Assembly: GCA_020344755.1 (NCBI GenBank)
Contig: CP070829.1
Span: 263,223 to 327,222, forward strand
Length of the DNA stretch: 64,000 bases
Direction of reading: 5' to 3'
DNA from: Gemmatimonadales bacterium
GTDB taxonomy: Bacteria; Gemmatimonadota; Gemmatimonadetes; Longimicrobiales; Gaopeijiaceae
Below, piece by piece: positions 1-9,564 of the stretch (positions within the stretch are counted from its first letter, which is position 1; the number at the start of each line of letters is the position of its first letter). Made by a program: the position numbers and the translations under genes. The notes below the pieces were generated by a model. That model made no database searches. It had not been told where the DNA came from and saw nothing but the letters and a program-made list of their open reading frames with translations.

Positions 1-406
1 AAATGCGCTCCGCTTGCAGCGCCACAGCCATGCGGAGTCCCGCCTCGATACGGGCGGTACTCATCTCCCCCCCCGGAGGTGGGCCGAGGAAGGCGGGAGG
101 GAAGAGCCAGAGCCAACCGGCCACGGCGGTCGACAGGAGCGCGACGGCCAGGCGGAGGGGGGTCGTGGCGCGACGCGGGCCGGTCGGTCGGCGGCCCACC
201 TCACGGGCTTCGGAATCCCGGGCCACCTCCGCCAGCATGGCCTCCCGTTCCTGCTCCGAGCTCAGGGAGGGCGCATCGGGAGAAGGCTTGGCGGGTGCAT
301 CGGCCTGAGCCAGGATCTCCCCCAGGAGGGCTTCCCGCTCCTCCCGGGAGCTCAGTCCCGGTCCCTCGGGGGGGCCTTCGGCAGGTGGCTTGGGCTGATC
401 GTCCAT
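1..406 (-). CDS. Hypothetical single-pass membrane protein, partial
   Basis: The gene starts at the ATG at 406-404 and runs off the left edge, so only about 135 residues are visible. The first 75 residues are acidic and proline-rich. They hold two related segments, one beginning LSSREEREALLGEI and the other LSSEQEREAMLAEV, so the cytoplasmic part contains a short duplicated helical motif. A hydrophobic stretch around residues 82-103 (LRLAVALLSTAVAGWLWLF) should cross the membrane, and a helical segment follows before the edge. It lies 112 bases downstream of the DUF5916 gene on the same strand and could share its transcript. No clear ribosome binding site is seen. I do not recognise the family. 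An N-terminal cytoplasmic segment plus one TM would fit a regulator or anchoring protein, but that is a guess. Confidence 0.6.
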   Translation of the reverse strand, partial: MDDQPKPPAEGPPEGPGLSSREEREALLGEILAQADAPAKPSPDAPSLSSEQEREAMLAEVARDSEAREVGRRPTGPRRATTPLRLAVALLSTAVAGWLWLFPPAFLGPPPGGEMSTARIEAGLRMAVALQAERI

Positions 407-518
407 GGCCCGAAGAATCTACGCAACCGAATGCGGTCTCCTCAATTCGGCCTCCGATCCCCGGAGGACCGGCGACAGGTCCGACACCGCTACAGCGCGT
501 CCCTGCGTGGTGATCCCT

Positions 519-3137
519 TCAGGGCGTGAGCCAGTAGTTCACCTTGATCAGGAAGATGTTGTCCGGCGGGGCGTCGAAGAGTGCCCTCCGGTCGCGTCCG
601 AACTCGAAGTCGCCCACTCCCGACGCGTAGTCCGTTCGGACCTGTTGCCAGGCCAGGTAGAGCGTGGAGCCGGGCCGCCACTCCCAACGGAGCACGGCGT
701 TTCCGCGCAGGGAGCGAAGGTTGAAGTCGGGGTCGAAGGCGCCGGACTCGACCAGGTCCAGTCGGGGCGCGAAGTCGTAGCTCCCCGGCTGGACCAGCTG
801 TGCGGGGGCCTTGTAGTCCCCGGAGGCGATGTAGGGCTGAACGTAGGTTTCGAGGGAGAGCCTGGGCGTGAAGGTGACGTTCAGCCTCGTGGTGAAGGAG
901 ACCTCGGTACGCTCGAGGGGGGCGAAAATGTAATCGGCTCCGTAGGTGGAGGCGTTCGCCTCGTTGGGAATCGTGGCCACATACTGTGCCTGCGTAAGGC
1001 CCCGAAAGACGGCGGGACCGGTGGTGACGTTCCACCGGTCGGAGCGGAACGAGATCCTCAACCCCCCTCCAGCACTCCACCCGTCGTATGCGTCCCGCGT
1101 TCCATTGAACAGGAGGCCGAAGGCCAACGCCCTCCGGGAGTCCGTGCCGAGGTGAAGGGTGGTGCCGGTGGTGGCGGGCCGCTCCATGAGGGGGCCGCCC
1201 CGGGTCGAGCGATCGTCCTGCGCCCGGTGGGACCGGCTCACCCCTACTTCCACGTTCCAGAAGTCCAGCGTTCGGAACGAGAAGCCCAGGGCGGTAACCG
1301 CCTGGATCCGCTCCCAGTCGAAGTTGTGCTCGAGCCGGTTGTCCAACGCGATGGAGTAGTTCCGGAAGAAAGCACCCGGCCGCGTCTGGACCCAGGAGAG
1401 GTTGGCCTGGAGGTCCCGCCGGTCGGTGCGGATCTGGAAGCCCAGATCGTTCACCTCGTACCCCGGAGACGTCTCCGCCACCGCGACCTCGCCGCGCCAA
1501 TGCTCCCCCGCCTGGCGGGTGAGCGAGAGGCCCACCGAGTGCCCGGTCATGGAGGTCACGTCCGTCTCCACATCGAGGTGGGAGGCGTCCGGCCGCTGGA
1601 AGAAGTGGTTCCCGGCGGTCTGGACCCGGACCAGCGCCTCCGGGCTCCCCCGGATGTGACTCCAGGCGGCGGATCCTTGAAAGAGCCAGGCCCGATCCCC
1701 GAACTCATGACGGAAGTCCAGGCCGCCGCTGTAGGCCCCACTCCTCAGCCAGGCCTCCGACGCAGGGGAGCTCAGACGGCGGTTCACCGCCGTCAGCATG
1801 AACCCCAGCGCCGAGAGCCCCTGACGCAGATCCCGACGCCCTCGAGCCACCAGGTAGTTGGCCATGGGCTCGACCGTGAAGTCCTGCTCGGCGCCCGTCG
1901 CCGGATCCATGAAGCGGGCCTTCTCCTCCTGGGTCACCGCCTCGATGAGTCCCAGGCTCCACCCGTTGGAGGTCTTCCCTGTGAACTTGCCGGCACCCAG
2001 GATCGTGGTTCCCTCCGGTGCGTCCGCGGGACCGGGAGGGGCCAGTTGGGGGGCCCGGCCCACCCGTCGGGAGTAGAACATCTGACCCCCCGACGTGTTG
2101 CGCCCGAAGTCGAAGATCTCGCTTCCTTCCACGAAGAAGGGTCGCTTCTCCTCGAAGAACGTCTCGTAGACCCCGAGGTTCACCACTGCCGGATCTACTT
2201 CCACCTGGCCGAAGTCGGGGTTCAGGGTTGCGTTGAGGGTGAGGGTCGACGTGGCTCTCCAGCGAAGATCCAGCCCCGCGGAGCCGAAGCTCTCCGAGTC
2301 CTCGCGAAAGGGATTGACGCCGGGATCGATCCGCTCGTTGCGGGCCACGACGTAGGGGAGGAGCTCGAGCCGGTTCCCCTGCTCGATGTCCGAGACTCCC
2401 AGGAGGTGTCCGAAGCTGGGGATTCCGCCCCGCTCGATCTTGGGGACGTACGTCGTGGTCGAGTACTCGGCCCGCCGCCCGATCATTCGCTCCAGGAGGA
2501 TTCCCCAGGTCTGCTCCCGCTCCTGGGAGAACCGAATCTGGCTGAAGGGGATCCGGTACTCCGCCGTCCAGCCACCCTCGTCCACCGTGGTGGCCACATC
2601 CCACACGGCGTCCCATGAATTGTCGTCCGACTCCCTCCCCTCGGCGTTGACGGACTTCACCGCGTCACGCTGAACTCCCGCGGGGTTGACGTCGAAGGTG
2701 AACCCGGTCCGGTGGTCGTGGTACGAGTCGATCACCACACCCAGCCAGTCCGAGTCCAGGAGAGCCATGTCCCTCCGTCCCAGGCGGCTCTGCACCGGCT
2801 GCCGGTCGTGAAGGCGGACTCCGATGTAGAGGGCCTCGTCGTCGTAGAGGATCCGGGCTTCGGTCCGCTCGCTCGCCGGCTGGCCCTCCTCGGGGTCCAC
2901 CTGAACGAACCGGTCGATGATGGGCGCCGCCGACCACGCCGCCTCGTCCAGGACCCCGTCCACGGCGATCTCGCCGGTGGCCCGGACGGCCCGATGAATC
3001 GGCCTGGCGGTCACGTGGTCTTCCAGCCCGTCCCCGGCCTCCTGGGCCATTGACGCGGTTCCGGTCAGGAACAGACCGGCCAGGAGGAAGGTGAACACGC
3101 GTGCCGGATGCCCCGGCAGGGAGACGGTCTCGATCAT
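519..3137 (-). CDS. DUF5916 outer-membrane protein with N-terminal CBM9-like domain
   Basis: An 872-aa exported protein. A signal peptide covers about residues 1-31 and ends near TASMAQ. It is followed by a carbohydrate-binding family 9-like beta-sandwich (about 50-230) that begins with the typical pattern 'G-E-I-x-V-D-G-x-L-D-E-A-A-W'. The rest is alternating-residue beta sequence typical of the DUF5916 outer-membrane barrel, ending in an aromatic strand (VNYWLTP) suited to outer-membrane assembly. The family is common in Gemmatimonadota and Bacteroidota and often sits beside peptidases and TonB systems. Its substrate is unknown, and sugar or glycopeptide binding is inferred from the CBM9 fold only. 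I chose the ATG at 3137 because the signal peptide begins there. A GTG 33 bases upstream (3170) is possible but adds residues that do not suit a leader. Confidence is high for the family and low for the function. Confidence 0.88.
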   Translation of the reverse strand: MIETVSLPGHPARVFTFLLAGLFLTGTASMAQEAGDGLEDHVTARPIHRAVRATGEIAVDGVLDEAAWSAAPIIDRFVQVDPEEGQPASERTEARILYDDEALYIGVRLHDRQPVQSRLGRRDMALLDSDWLGVVIDSYHDHRTGFTFDVNPAGVQRDAVKSVNAEGRESDDNSWDAVWDVATTVDEGGWTAEYRIPFSQIRFSQEREQTWGILLERMIGRRAEYSTTTYVPKIERGGIPSFGHLLGVSDIEQGNRLELLPYVVARNERIDPGVNPFREDSESFGSAGLDLRWRATSTLTLNATLNPDFGQVEVDPAVVNLGVYETFFEEKRPFFVEGSEIFDFGRNTSGGQMFYSRRVGRAPQLAPPGPADAPEGTTILGAGKFTGKTSNGWSLGLIEAVTQEEKARFMDPATGAEQDFTVEPMANYLVARGRRDLRQGLSALGFMLTAVNRRLSSPASEAWLRSGAYSGGLDFRHEFGDRAWLFQGSAAWSHIRGSPEALVRVQTAGNHFFQRPDASHLDVETDVTSMTGHSVGLSLTRQAGEHWRGEVAVAETSPGYEVNDLGFQIRTDRRDLQANLSWVQTRPGAFFRNYSIALDNRLEHNFDWERIQAVTALGFSFRTLDFWNVEVGVSRSHRAQDDRSTRGGPLMERPATTGTTLHLGTDSRRALAFGLLFNGTRDAYDGWSAGGGLRISFRSDRWNVTTGPAVFRGLTQAQYVATIPNEANASTYGADYIFAPLERTEVSFTTRLNVTFTPRLSLETYVQPYIASGDYKAPAQLVQPGSYDFAPRLDLVESGAFDPDFNLRSLRGNAVLRWEWRPGSTLYLAWQQVRTDYASGVGDFEFGRDRRALFDAPPDNIFLIKVNYWLTP

Positions 3138-3254
3138 CGTCGGGTGGGGTTCGGTGGCGGGCGGCCCCACTGGTCCGAGGGCCGGGAGCGGGCAGGATGA
3201 TCCTACGTACCCCGTGGGACTATGGTTTCTGCGAGGGGGTTGCCCACCAGCTCA

Positions 3255-3603
3255 TCACGTCACCCTCAGCCGTTCCGCCACCGCTTCGTGCCCCTGAAAG
3301 CGCGCAACCTCCTCGGGGGTCCGGCCGTCTCCGTCGGTCGCGTCGACGTCGGTGCCGGCCTCCACCAGGAGGCCCACGACCGCCAAACGTCCGAACATGG
3401 CCGCGAAGTGGAGCGCCGTCGCGCCAGCCCCGTTCCGGGCGGAGAGGTCGGCACCGTTCTCCACTCTCCACCAGAACTCGCGCGACATTGGGGAAGCCCT
3501 TGAATCCCATTCCCATGAGGGGCGTGTCCCGCTGGGGTCCGAAAGATCGGGGTTCGCTCCATGGCCTCCGTGTCTCCCCGCTGCGCGGCCCCATGAGGGG
3601 CCA
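3255..3603 (-). pseudogene. Ankyrin-repeat protein remnant with several indels
   Basis: The last 60 codons (stop at 3255) read as good ankyrin repeats: GADLSARN, TALHFAAMFGRLAVVGLLVEAG, and RTPEEVARFQGHEAVAERL. Going upstream, the ankyrin pattern moves between frames. HGANPDLSDPSG is in the same frame as the tail, DTPLMGMGFKGFPNVARVLVESG is one frame over, and GAAQRGDTEAM is in the third. One break is an exact 7-base tandem duplication (3458-3464 repeated at 3465-3471). Another is an apparent loss of one G in the run at 3528-3530. These two cancel to +6, so the tail stays in frame across a garbled stretch of about 20 residues. A further deletion lies near 3560-3580. No credible start remains. 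It lies between a divergent DUF5916 gene and peptidase gene and is most simply a decaying gene. Confidence 0.65.
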
Positions 3604-3798
3604 CCGGCGCGGGTCCGCCGGTGGCATGATGGGACCCTCGGGCTCGCCGCGCGAGGCGCCCGTCCACCCGCTGTCATGCCACCCCGCCCATACCCGGTGC
3701 CCCGACAACCACCATGGAGTCTCGTCCCCGCCGACCTTGACGCTGTCTGGGCGCTCGGCCAGCCTGAGCCTTCCGGTTTCCCTCCAACCCCCCACTCC

Positions 3799-5187
3799 AT
3801 GACCTCCCAGGCCATCACCCGCCCCGACCGAAGCCTTGCGGCCCCGTGCGTCACCGCTGCGGCCCTGACGCTCCTCCTCCTCGCCCTTCCCTCGGCAGGG
3901 TGGTCGGCGCTGTCTGGCCAGGGGGTCCCGTCCCGCGATCCCAATATCGAAGCGATCCTCGACCAGGTGTCGCCCGAGCGGATGGAGGAGTACCTGGCAG
4001 TCCTGACCAGCTTCGGAACGCGGCACACGATGAGTGTGGACCTGGCCCCGGAGCGGGGAATCGTCCCGGCACGCGAGTACATCCTGGAGCAGTTCCGCGG
4101 CTTCTCGCCCAGGCTCGAAGCGTCGCTCGACTGTTTCACGATTCCGGCACAGGGTCGGATCCCGGGGGAGGTGGAGCTGTGCAATGTCATGGCCGTCCTC
4201 CCGGGCCGGAGTCCGCGCCGGGTGTACGTGAGCGGCCACTACGACTCGGTAGCCCGTCGGAGGGACACCGGGCGCTTCGACTGGTCGCGCTGGGAAAACT
4301 CGGCCCCCGGGGCCAACGACGACGGAAGCGGGACGGTCCTGACCATGGAGTTGGCACGCGTCTTCGCACAGAGCGGGCTGGAGTTCGACGCCACCCTGGT
4401 CTTCATCGCCCTGGCCGCGGAGGAGGAAGGGTTGGTGGGTGCCACACTGCATGCCCAGAAGGCGGTACGGGATTCCCTTCGCATCGAAGCGGTCTTCAAC
4501 AACGACATCATCGGAAACTCGTCGGGAGGAAACGGGATCCTGGACAGCCGCACGGTGCGGGTCTTCTCCGAAGGGCCTATGGACTCCATGTCACGGCAGA
4601 TGGCCCGGTTCATCCGGCGCTGGGGAACGCTCTACGTTCCAGGACATGAAGTCCGACTCATCGCCCGCGAGGACCGGTTCGGCCGCGGCGGTGATCACAC
4701 AGCCTTCAACCGGCTGGGCTTCCCCGGGGTGCGTTTCAGCGAGTCCCGGGAGAACTATTCGCGCCAGCATGAGCCAGCCGACACCCTGGGGGGGGTCGAT
4801 TTCGCCTACCTCGCCCGGAACGCCCGGGTCAATGCCGCCGCCGTCGCCACGGTGGCCATGGCTCCGCCGGCTCCCATCGTGGACCTGGGGCGGGGACCCA
4901 TGCTGGGCCGGGGTGAGTCCGGTTACGCGGCGCACCTCCGCTGGGAGGAGAGCCCGGGCGCGGCGGGTTACCGAATCGTCTGGAGGGAGGCCTGGTCCCC
5001 CGACTGGGCGCACGAGATCTACGTGGGGCCTGGATCCGAGTTCGTCATGGAGGACATCTCCATCGACGACCACATCTTCGGCATCGCCGCGGTAGGTCCG
5101 GATGGCCACGAGAGCCTGGTCAGGCCCTACGTGCGGCCCCCGCGTCCCTTCACCCCGGTCCGGGAGGTGGGGGTGGGGCGGGAATGA
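3799..5187 (+). CDS. Exported M28-family zinc aminopeptidase
   Basis: A 462-aa protein with a hydrophobic leader at about residues 19-36 (TAAALTLLLLALPSAGW), so it acts outside the cytoplasm. The M28 co-catalytic zinc site is complete: H147 in SGHYDSV, D174 in GANDDGSG, the Glu pair at 208-209 in AAEEEGLVG, D236 in NNDIIGN, and H300 in GDHTAF. Members of this family remove N-terminal residues from peptides using two zinc ions. After the catalytic domain, about residues 370-455 form a beta-rich segment with an Fn3-like pattern (AAHLRWEESPGAAGYRIVW), which may help bind substrate or the surface. The ATG at 3799 is chosen because it gives a normal leader, although reading is open far upstream through the ankyrin remnant on the other strand. 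It is followed 73 bases later by the SMP-30-like lipoprotein gene. Confidence 0.9.
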   Translation: MTSQAITRPDRSLAAPCVTAAALTLLLLALPSAGWSALSGQGVPSRDPNIEAILDQVSPERMEEYLAVLTSFGTRHTMSVDLAPERGIVPAREYILEQFRGFSPRLEASLDCFTIPAQGRIPGEVELCNVMAVLPGRSPRRVYVSGHYDSVARRRDTGRFDWSRWENSAPGANDDGSGTVLTMELARVFAQSGLEFDATLVFIALAAEEEGLVGATLHAQKAVRDSLRIEAVFNNDIIGNSSGGNGILDSRTVRVFSEGPMDSMSRQMARFIRRWGTLYVPGHEVRLIAREDRFGRGGDHTAFNRLGFPGVRFSESRENYSRQHEPADTLGGVDFAYLARNARVNAAAVATVAMAPPAPIVDLGRGPMLGRGESGYAAHLRWEESPGAAGYRIVWREAWSPDWAHEIYVGPGSEFVMEDISIDDHIFGIAAVGPDGHESLVRPYVRPPRPFTPVREVGVGRE

Positions 5188-5260
5188 GTGTCATGCCCAG
5201 CAGTGCTCGGGGAGCCACCAGCGTCTACATTCGACGAAACCTCTGGGAGATGAACACGCC

Positions 5261-6280
5261 ATGAACGACCTCACGCCTTCCTTCACCGCGGCATTCGAAG
5301 CGGTGCCCTCCCGCACCACTCCTGGCCTCGCATCGCTCCGGCTCCTCCTCCCGAGACTCGTCGCCCTGACGACCGTCACCCTCCTGATCGCAGCCTGCGG
5401 GGGTACGGAGGAGGGCGGGATGCCGGAGGGGGAGGCCGATGTGTCGGCGGTCCCGGCGGCCGCCGAGCCTTCCGGCGCCATCACCGTGGCAGGGGTCGGT
5501 TTCGCGACTCCCGAGTCGGTCCTGCACGAGCGGGTCGGGGACGTCTACCTGGTCTCCAACATCAACGGGGCCGCCCTGGATAAGGACGGCAACGGCTTCA
5601 TTTCGAAGCTCTCTCCGGAGGGAGAGGTCCTGGAGTTGAGGTGGATCGATGGCGCGGCGGATGGTGTGACGCTGAACGCCCCGAAGGGAATGGCCATCGA
5701 CGACGAACTCCTGTACGTGGCGGATATCGACTGCGTACGGCTCTTCGAACTGGAGACGGGGGCACCCGCCGGGGAGGTCTGTCCTCCGGGGGCCACGTTC
5801 CTCAACGATGTGGCGCCCCACCCGGAGGCGGGAGTCCTGGTCACCGACAGCGGTTTGGACGCCACCTTCACGCCCGTCGGGGCCGACGCGGTCTACCACG
5901 TCCTCGGCACGCAAGCCGCTGCGGCAGTGCGGGATCCGGATTTCGGTGCACCCAACGGGGTGGCCATCTTCGGGGGAGAGGTCTACGTGGTGACCTTCAT
6001 GTCCGGCCGGATCTTCCGGATCACCGGTCAGGATGAGAAGGAGGAGATCCTGGCCGTGGAGGGGGGGCAGTTGGACGGGATCCACTTCCTGACGGACGGA
6101 CGGGCGCTGGTGTCCAACTGGGCTACCTCCTGCATTCACGCCCTCGACCCGGACGGGGGACTGGAATGCGTGATGCCGGACCTGGAGGCACCTGCCGACA
6201 TCGGCGTGGATCACACCCGAGACCGGGTCCTGGTCCCGCTCTTCAACGCGAACGAGGTGCGGATCCTCCCCGTGGGGTGA
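5261..6280 (+). CDS. SMP-30/gluconolactonase-like beta-propeller lipoprotein
   Basis: A 339-aa lipoprotein with a long N-region, a hydrophobic stretch, and a lipobox LIAAC at Cys46. The mature part shows repeated propeller blades of the SMP-30/NHL type, for example LNAPKGMAIDDELLYVADID, FLNDVAPHPEAGVLVTDS and APNGVAIFGGEVYVVTF. Each has the G-V/M-A-x-x-G/D-x-x-Y-V/L-x-D/F pattern. Such propellers are either lactone hydrolases or non-catalytic binding modules. The metal site cannot be assigned by eye, so the activity is open. A GGGAG sequence at 5246-5250 lies about 10 bases before the chosen ATG. The gene is 73 bases downstream of the M28 peptidase and may be co-transcribed with it. A hairpin lies just after its stop, facing the convergent hydrolase gene. 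Confidence 0.82.
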   Translation: MNDLTPSFTAAFEAVPSRTTPGLASLRLLLPRLVALTTVTLLIAACGGTEEGGMPEGEADVSAVPAAAEPSGAITVAGVGFATPESVLHERVGDVYLVSNINGAALDKDGNGFISKLSPEGEVLELRWIDGAADGVTLNAPKGMAIDDELLYVADIDCVRLFELETGAPAGEVCPPGATFLNDVAPHPEAGVLVTDSGLDATFTPVGADAVYHVLGTQAAAAVRDPDFGAPNGVAIFGGEVYVVTFMSGRIFRITGQDEKEEILAVEGGQLDGIHFLTDGRALVSNWATSCIHALDPDGGLECVMPDLEAPADIGVDHTRDRVLVPLFNANEVRILPVG

Positions 6281-6296
6281 GGATCGTGTCCAAGTG

Positions 6297-6332
6297 GGCC
6301 GGTGGGTGTGCCGAGATGGGACCCCACCGGCC
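6297..6332. terminator. Hairpin between convergent genes
   Basis: A perfect 10-base inverted repeat (6297-6306 with 6323-6332) with a 16-base loop. It lies 16 bases after the SMP-30-like stop and 30 bases before the stop of the convergent hydrolase. There is no T-run on either side, so it is a hairpin-type or bidirectional terminator candidate, not a canonical intrinsic one. Confidence 0.4.
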
Positions 6333-6362
6333 GATCTTCGCGCCGATCCGGCGGACGCTGAC

Positions 6363-7862
6363 CTAAGGCGCCGCCTCCACGCGCTGCAGTCGGGCTTGTC
6401 CCCCGGCGACCAGGGCCACGACCTCGCCCTCCTCGTCTCGTTCGAAGACGATGGTCTGGCCGTCTTCCAGGTCGAAGAAGGAATCGGGCGCTTCCGCATC
6501 GGCGTGGAGGGTGACCGTCCCCTGTCCCGGAACGTCGACCTCCAGCATCCCCTCCGCCGCCCGGACCCTCGCCTCGATCTCTCCGCCTTCCATGACGTAG
6601 CGTCCCTCGAAGACCGCGAGCTCCTCCCCTGAAGGGAACCGCGCAGTCCGGATCGTCGGCTTGTATCCGGGCCAGTCGTACGCCTGGGAGATCGACCGCA
6701 GGATCTCGGCGGCGAGGGCGCTTCCCTGATCTCCGTTGGTCATGACGGCGGCACCATCACCCCGGTCCCGATAGACGACCCACTGGGCCTTGAATCCCTC
6801 GTTCGAGCCGCCGTGGCCGAAGGTGATGTCGTCTCCCTCCCGACCGATCCCGAATCCGAGTCCGTAGCTGTTGAAGCCCTCCTCACCCTCACGGTATGGC
6901 ATGAACATCTCGGCCAGCGTCTCCGCCGAGACGACCCCCCCCGAGGCAGGGTCGGCGAGCACTGCGCGCAGATGCGAAGAGAGGGTGAGCAATTCGGTGG
7001 GGGTGGTCCAAAGCCCTGCCGCAGCCTGCTCGGGGTAGTTGTGCCACTCCCCCTCCACCTCGGTCCCATCGGCCCGGTACCCCCGGGCGGCTTCGTCCCA
7101 TCGACTCTCGGGCAGTGGCTGCGCGTAGGTGGAGATCCGCAGGCCTGCAGGGTCCAGGACCCGCTGCCGCACCACCTCTTCGAAGGGCAGCCCCGCGAGG
7201 TCTTCCAGCATCTGCTCCATGACCGTGTAGCCACCGCCGGAGTATTGCCAGCTGACCCCTGGCTCCTTGTAGACCCGTACGGCCGGAGTATTCCCAAGTC
7301 CATCCAGGACTTCGACGTTACTGGCGATCACCGCGTCGCCGAACGGCTCGTCCTTCCGATAGCCGGGGAACCCCCAGACCGTGAGCCCGGCGGTATGGCT
7401 GAGGAGGCCCCGTAAGGTCACGACCGAATCCGTGGTGAACTCGTTGTCCGGAACACGCCAACTGGTCATGTAGTCGTTCACGGGTGCGTCGAGTGCCACC
7501 CTCCCCTCCTCGACGAAGGTCATGGCGGCGAGGGCAGCCACCGGCTTGGAGATGGAAGCCGCCTGGAAGAGGGTCGTGGGTTCCACCGGCCGGCCCGTCT
7601 CCCGGTCCGCGACGCCCCAACCCCGTGCCCACACGACCTGCCCGTCGTCCATGACCGCCACACTCACCCCGGGCACGTTGTAGCGCTCCATGCGCTCCTC
7701 GAGCAGGTGGGTGTCGGGCTCCTCACCCTCGAGTTGGATCGCGGTGAGGAGTCCGGCGGCCACGTCGTCGGGCGTCGGAGTCGAAGGGCCGTCTACGGGC
7801 TCGCAGGCGACGAGCGCCGTGAGGAGTAGAATCAGCCAGGAGATGTTCGTACCGGAGCCCAT
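6363..7862 (-). CDS. Serine hydrolase, class C beta-lactamase fold, lipoprotein
   Basis: A 499-aa protein with a lipoprotein leader (LLTALVAC, Cys20). The penicillin-binding/class C fold motifs are present: S103-x-x-K106 in QAASISK, the second motif Y207-S-G (WQYSGGGY, Tyr in place as base), and H350-G-G in TFGHGGSN in place of KTG. The C-terminal 100 residues form a separate beta-rich domain of the kind that follows the catalytic domain in many esterases and D-amino-acid peptidases of this group (DUF3471-like). Members cleave peptides, beta-lactams, amides or esters, and the substrate cannot be read from sequence. The ATG at 7862 gives the leader directly. The gene is divergent from the M20 peptidase 253 bases away. 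Confidence 0.88.
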   Translation of the reverse strand: MGSGTNISWLILLLTALVACEPVDGPSTPTPDDVAAGLLTAIQLEGEEPDTHLLEERMERYNVPGVSVAVMDDGQVVWARGWGVADRETGRPVEPTTLFQAASISKPVAALAAMTFVEEGRVALDAPVNDYMTSWRVPDNEFTTDSVVTLRGLLSHTAGLTVWGFPGYRKDEPFGDAVIASNVEVLDGLGNTPAVRVYKEPGVSWQYSGGGYTVMEQMLEDLAGLPFEEVVRQRVLDPAGLRISTYAQPLPESRWDEAARGYRADGTEVEGEWHNYPEQAAAGLWTTPTELLTLSSHLRAVLADPASGGVVSAETLAEMFMPYREGEEGFNSYGLGFGIGREGDDITFGHGGSNEGFKAQWVVYRDRGDGAAVMTNGDQGSALAAEILRSISQAYDWPGYKPTIRTARFPSGEELAVFEGRYVMEGGEIEARVRAAEGMLEVDVPGQGTVTLHADAEAPDSFFDLEDGQTIVFERDEEGEVVALVAGGQARLQRVEAAP

Positions 7863-8115
7863 GATGACCTGGTGTTGACGTAGAGGTGGGCGGTGGGTCC
7901 GCCGGGGACACGAAGGTGCCCGGGTGTGGCCCCGGGCGGGGGCCGAGGGACCCGGGGAAGTTAGCCAAGACGGACCTCGACTGCTGCCCGGGCCCCCGGA
8001 TGCGTCCTTCCAGACAGCTGAGGAGAGCGCCGAGGCTGGGTCGGAGATTCGGGCATTCTTGCCCGCGGCGAGGGCCTGCGGGAGATTCCCGGCTCCCCTC
8101 ACAATGGAAGAGCCC

Positions 8116-9564
8116 ATGCCCCGCACCCTTCCTCGGGCCGCTCGCCGGATCGCGGCCCACCTGGCAGCAGCGTTCGCGGTGCTGCCCATGCTCGCGCTCG
8201 CGGTAGAGCCTACCGCCGCCCAGGAGAACGTCTCGCCTCGTGAGTACCGGGACTTGGCTCGAGACCTCCTTCGGGAGCTGATCGAGATCGACACGAACGT
8301 CGACGACGGGAACATCACTGCCGCGGCGGAGGCGATGGCGGACCGCCTCCGCGCCGCCGGATTCCCGGAGGAGGACATCCTGGTGGACGGCCCGACTCCC
8401 ACGAAGGGGAATCTCGTGGTGCGGTACCCGGGCCGGGACCCGGGTCTCAAGCCCCTGTTGGCGCTGGCTCATATCGACGTGGTAGCCGCCGACCCAGCGG
8501 ATTGGAGCGTTCCGCCGTTCGAGTTCCTCGAGCGTGACGGCTACTTCTGGGGACGGGGCGTCACCGACGACAAGGACGAGGCGGCGATCTACATCGCGAA
8601 CCTCATCCGCATGAGGGACCAGGGGTTCGTGCCGGAGCGGGGAATCGTGGTGGCCCTCACAGCCGACGAGGAAGGAGGTGACCACAACGGTGTCCAATGG
8701 CTCCTGGAGCACCGGCGAGACTGGATCGACGCCGCATATGCCCTGAATGAGGGGGGCGGCGGGATGGAGCGGGGCGGTCGCAGGATCTCCAACAACGTCC
8801 AGGCCAGCGAGAAGGTCTACCAGTCGTTCACCCTCGCAGCGACCAACCCCGGCGGGCACTCGTCCCTCCCGGTGAAGAAGAATGCCATCTACGATCTCTC
8901 CAGGGCTCTCCTGTCCATCCAGTCGTACGACTTCCCCGTCATGCTCAACGAGGTGACGACGGCGTACTTCACCCGGACCGCGGAGATCGTCGGAGGGGAG
9001 ATGGGTGAAGCCATGCGGGCCGTCCTGGCCGACGCGGGCGACAGCCACGCGCTGGGGGTCCTGGCCCCGCAGCCTCAGTACAACTCGCGTCTCCGGACCA
9101 CCTGCGTGGCCACCCGTCTCCAGGGAGGGCATGCGGACAACGCCCTTCCCCAATTGGCGCAGGCGACCGTGAACTGTCGGATCCTTCCGACCCACGACCC
9201 TGCGGATGTCCGGGCCCGGTTGCAGGAGTTGGCGGGTTCGGAAATCACCGTCACGCCCGTCGACGAGCCTCAACCGTCGCCCCCCTCCCCCCTTACGGAT
9301 GAAGTGCTGGGGGACATCGAGCGGATCACGGCGGCCATGTGGCCCGGCGTGCCGGTCCTTCCGGTCATGAGTACGGGGGCCACCGATGCGCTCTACCTCC
9401 GGAATGCAGGGATTCCGGTCTACGGCGTGAGCGGGATCTTCCACGACGTGGATGATGTGCGCGCCCACGGCCAGGACGAGCGGATCCGGATCGAGCACTT
9501 CCATGAGGGACAGGAATTCCTGTACCGGCTCGTCCGGGCACTGACCGGGCGGAGGATCAGTTGA
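8116..9564 (+). CDS. Exported M20-family metallopeptidase
   Basis: A 482-aa protein with a signal peptide ending near PTAAQ (residue 36). The M20 dinuclear zinc ligands are visible: H119 and D121 in LALAHIDVV, the bridging D151 in [12 protein letters not shown], catalytic and metal Glu185/Glu186 in ADEEGGD, and the C-terminal His461/His463 region (EHFHEG). A dimerisation lid starts near NPGGHSS. This group includes dipeptidases and carboxypeptidases. The acidic replacement at 'GVTDDK' and the overall length match the M20/M25/M40 dipeptidase-like branch. The start at 8116 follows a GGAAGAG sequence with short spacing. An in-frame ATG 12 bases upstream (8104) would add MEEP. It probably acts with the M28 enzyme on external peptides. 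Confidence 0.88.
   Translation: MPRTLPRAARRIAAHLAAAFAVLPMLALAVEPTAAQENVSPREYRDLARDLLRELIEIDTNVDDGNITAAAEAMADRLRAAGFPEEDILVDGPTPTKGNLVVRYPGRDPGLKPLLALAHIDVVAADPADWSVPPFEFLERDGYFWGRGVTDDKDEAAIYIANLIRMRDQGFVPERGIVVALTADEEGGDHNGVQWLLEHRRDWIDAAYALNEGGGGMERGGRRISNNVQASEKVYQSFTLAATNPGGHSSLPVKKNAIYDLSRALLSIQSYDFPVMLNEVTTAYFTRTAEIVGGEMGEAMRAVLADAGDSHALGVLAPQPQYNSRLRTTCVATRLQGGHADNALPQLAQATVNCRILPTHDPADVRARLQELAGSEITVTPVDEPQPSPPSPLTDEVLGDIERITAAMWPGVPVLPVMSTGATDALYLRNAGIPVYGVSGIFHDVDDVRAHGQDERIRIEHFHEGQEFLYRLVRALTGRRIS

Noticed and set aside
405..2618. Long open frame on the plus strand (737 codons) opposite the DUF5916 gene
   Set aside because: It runs through a clear outer-membrane protein on the other strand, has no family pattern and is Pro/Arg/Gly-rich as expected for a GC-rich shadow.
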